In this document: positions 62,579 to 64,000 of the stretch, piece by piece | How the letters are laid out: each line of letters starts with the position of its first letter | Numbering within the stretch: the stretch's first letter is position 1 | Assembly: GCA_963831535.1 (NCBI GenBank) | Contig: CAWHQP010000007.1 | Location: 992,001 to 1,056,000 of the forward strand | Direction: 5' to 3' | Origin: Bog-756 sp963831535 | GTDB lineage: Bacteria > Actinomycetota > Acidimicrobiia > Acidimicrobiales > RAAP-2 | Length of the DNA: 64,000 nucleotides | Program-made: the position numbers and the translations under genes | The notes under the pieces: generated by a model | Told to the model about the DNA's origin: nothing | What the model saw: only the letters and a program-made list of their open reading frames with translations | The model's database searches: none

Positions 62579-62641
62579 GTTACAGATGGGTTACGGTTTC
62601 TCCACCCGGGTTACTGAGACGTAACTGAGAAATGCGGTTAC
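62579..62641 (+). promoter_or_regulatory. GTTAC motif cluster upstream of the binding-protein gene
   Basis: GTTAC occurs at 62579, 62590, 62610 and 62637, and its inverse GTAAC at 62621. GTTAC-N6-GTAAC (62610-62625) is a perfect inverted repeat. Spacings of 11 and 20 bases are near whole helical turns, as for cooperative regulator binding. No regulator is identified. Confidence 0.45.
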
Positions 62642-62642
62642 G

Positions 62643-62682
62643 CCATTCGTGAATGCGGCATCCCATTCATGAACTGGGCATC
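62643..62682 (+). repeat. Two 20-bp direct repeats containing inverted CATTC/GAATG arms
   Basis: Units 62643-62662 and 62663-62682 match at 16 of 20 positions. Each contains a short dyad: CATTC-GT-GAATG in the first and TTCATGAA in the second. They lie 38-78 bases before the ATG at 62721, in a normal operator position. Confidence 0.6.
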
Positions 62683-62720
62683 CATCGAGCGCCGTAGGCG
62701 ACCGAAACGTGGGAGCGTGC

Positions 62721-64000
62721 ATGAGACGAATCACCCGATTGATTACTGTCGTGGCCGTCGTGGGAATGGCCATGGGCACCCTGGCGGCAACCGCCGGCAC
62801 GGCCGGTGCGGCCAGCACGACCAAGTCCGGAGGGACCCTCACCATGGCCCTCGACGAGAACCTGGCCGGATTCAACATCAACACCTCGGCGGCCAACGAG
62901 TTCGTCCTCCAGGAGATCCTCGATGTGGTCTGGCCTCAGCCCTACATCATCAACTCCGGTCTCAAGCCGGTGCTCAACAAGCAGCTCCTATCCAGCGTGA
63001 AGGTCGCCACCAACCCGGAGACCATCACCTACAACCTCAACCCCAAAGCGGTATGGCAGGACGGCACGCCCATCAATGCCGACGACTTCATCTACAACTG
63101 GCAGGCCCAGAGTGGCAACTCCCAGTACACAGATCTCGGGAACCAGCCCTACGACAGCGCCTCCACCACGGGGTACAACCAGATCGCCTCAGTAACCGGC
63201 TCGAATCCCCCCAACGGCGCCGCCTGCGCTCCGGGCTCGACGGCCGACCGGAACCTCGGACTGTGCCCCAACGGGACAACGGTCACCGTCAAGTACTCGA
63301 GCAACTTCGCCGACTGGCAGAGCCTATTCACCAACCTGGTGCCGGCCCACATCGCCCGGACCGTCGGGTGGAACACCGGTTTCTCGGGAGCCTCCGAGAC
63401 CATCTCGGGTAGCTGGTACTCCATCCAGAGTTACAACGACAACCAGTCAGTGGTGCTGGTCCGGAACCCCAAGTACTGGGGTACCCCGGGAACGCTGAAC
63501 AAGATCGTCTTCCAGTTCTTCTCCGACGACACCCAGGAGGTGCCGGCGCTCCAGAACGGCGAGGTCCAGCTCATCAACCCGGCCACCATCAGCACCTCGA
63601 TCGTCCAGAGTGCAGCCCAGGTTCCTGACACCACCAAGGTCACGGTGCCCGGTCTCGAGTTCGAGCATCTCGACTTCAACCAGGCCGATCCCTATCTGGC
63701 CAAGCTGCCGGTCCGCCAGGCCATTGCTTACGGCACCAACCGACCCGAGATCATCTCGCACACGGTGGGCGAGGTATCGCCGGGCATCAAGCCGCTCGGC
63801 AACCGGATGTTCGCCACCACCCAGCCCCAGTACGTGAACGACGGTTCCCAGTACGCCGCGGTCAACGTCTCCAAGGCGGAGTCGCTGCTCACGGGTCTGG
63901 GCTTCAAGAAGGTCGGCGGGTACTTCCAGCCCAACTACGGCCCCCAGAAGGGCCAGCCTTTGACCTTCACCATCCAGTCGACCTCGGGAAACTCCATCCG
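62721..64000 (+). CDS. ABC transporter substrate-binding protein, family 5 (oligopeptide type), 5' part
   Basis: The frame is open from ATG 62721 to the window end, 426 codons, so the C-terminus is missing. A secretion signal is clear: RRITRLITVVAVVGMAMGTL followed by AATAGTAGAA; there is no lipobox Cys, so it is probably released or wall-associated rather than a lipoprotein. Family features: SGGTLTMALDENLAGFNINT, NPKAVWQDGTPINADDFIYN and VLVRNPKYWG with FFSDDTQEVPALQNGEVQLI. These bind peptides or other solutes for Opp/Dpp-type importers. GGGAG lies five bases upstream of the ATG. The permease genes, if present, would be outside the window. Confidence 0.9.
   Translation, partial: MRRITRLITVVAVVGMAMGTLAATAGTAGAASTTKSGGTLTMALDENLAGFNINTSAANEFVLQEILDVVWPQPYIINSGLKPVLNKQLLSSVKVATNPETITYNLNPKAVWQDGTPINADDFIYNWQAQSGNSQYTDLGNQPYDSASTTGYNQIASVTGSNPPNGAACAPGSTADRNLGLCPNGTTVTVKYSSNFADWQSLFTNLVPAHIARTVGWNTGFSGASETISGSWYSIQSYNDNQSVVLVRNPKYWGTPGTLNKIVFQFFSDDTQEVPALQNGEVQLINPATISTSIVQSAAQVPDTTKVTVPGLEFEHLDFNQADPYLAKLPVRQAIAYGTNRPEIISHTVGEVSPGIKPLGNRMFATTQPQYVNDGSQYAAVNVSKAESLLTGLGFKKVGGYFQPNYGPQKGQPLTFTIQSTSGNSI

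Larger units (their letters stand above)
62289..62720. other. 432-base intergenic region, relatively AT-rich, with repeats
   Basis: No credible ORF. A weak hairpin (GGCCC-ACG-GGGCC, 62315-62327) follows the nitronate monooxygenase stop. From about 62395 base composition shifts towards AT (for example a TATATT at 62401-62406). The last 140 bases hold a cluster of GTTAC motifs and two imperfect 20-bp direct repeats before the binding-protein start. It probably carries the promoter and operators of that gene. Confidence 0.6.

Noticed and set aside
62289..62620. Short ORFs across the intergenic region on both strands
   Set aside because: They lack ribosome-binding sites and the codon composition of neighbours, and overlap the repeat-rich control region.

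Overview
The window is high-GC, densely packed bacterial chromosome. Stop/start overlaps of the ATGA or GTGA type are common, GTG starts are frequent, and many start codons sit 6-7 bases after a TAnnnT box (leaderless transcripts). An InhA-type enoyl reductase, an F420:NADP reductase, a PIM-type lipid locus and a probable mycothiol ligase point to Actinomycetota. Secreted 42-residue 'GYWLVxxDGGIFxFG' repeats and the overall gene content suggest an Acidimicrobiia-like lineage (inference). Gene order from thrS (53.6 kb) down to aroE (16.2 kb) closely follows, from general knowledge, the Mycobacterium tuberculosis thrS-HIT-pgsA-patA-pimA ... pdxS-pdxT-yebC-ruvCAB ... secDF-rel-hisS-aspS ... alaS-ruvX-mltG-aroE block. 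This is therefore mostly old vertical core genome. I see no insertion sequence, prophage, CRISPR array, tRNA or rRNA. Layout: 1-3.6 kb (+) holds the end of a MaoC hydratase, a MerR regulator, and menaquinone genes ubiE/menG and menF. 3.6-7.6 kb (-) is a translationally coupled operon: dolichol-phosphate-mannose-synthase-like transferase, OmpR-type regulator, histidine kinase, alpha/beta hydrolase. 7.6-12.8 kb has an AI-2E family permease, a flippase-like membrane protein and polyphosphate kinase. 12.9-18.7 kb is cell-wall growth: two FtsW/RodA proteins, a bifunctional-nuclease-family protein, aroE, mltG, ruvX. 18.7-32.2 kb (-) has alaS, two small envelope-associated proteins, a secreted S53 peptidase, rarA, aspS, hisS and rel. 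32.3-43.6 kb (-) has secF-secD-yajC, tgt-queA, ruvB-ruvA-ruvC, yebC, pdxT-pdxS and yceI, with a divergent marR. 44.2-53.6 kb (-) has an M48 peptidase, pimA, a PAS-GGDEF diguanylate cyclase, patA, pgsA, a VOC protein, a HIT hydrolase and thrS. 53.7-64 kb has an mshC-like ligase, an F420 reductase, inhA/fabI, two SnoaL-fold proteins, an acyl-CoA-dehydrogenase-fold oxygenase, an aldehyde dehydrogenase, a TetR regulator, a nitronate monooxygenase and the start of an oligopeptide-type binding protein. Sequence quality: eight genes carry apparent frameshifts. Five are single one-base events (rodA-like, alaS, S53 peptidase, marR, patA). Three genes between 44.2 and 48.6 kb (M48 peptidase, pimA, diguanylate cyclase) are broken many times while keeping their motifs. 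I read these mainly as uncorrected assembly errors, not decay, because conserved reading resumes after every break. The most interesting biology is the diguanylate cyclase inside the PIM-lipid operon, the recurrent leaderless promoter pattern, the highly charged tails on YajC and SecF, a duplicated ribosome-binding-site/start creating a 13-codon upstream ORF at 57.4 kb, and a repeat-rich control region at 62.6 kb.
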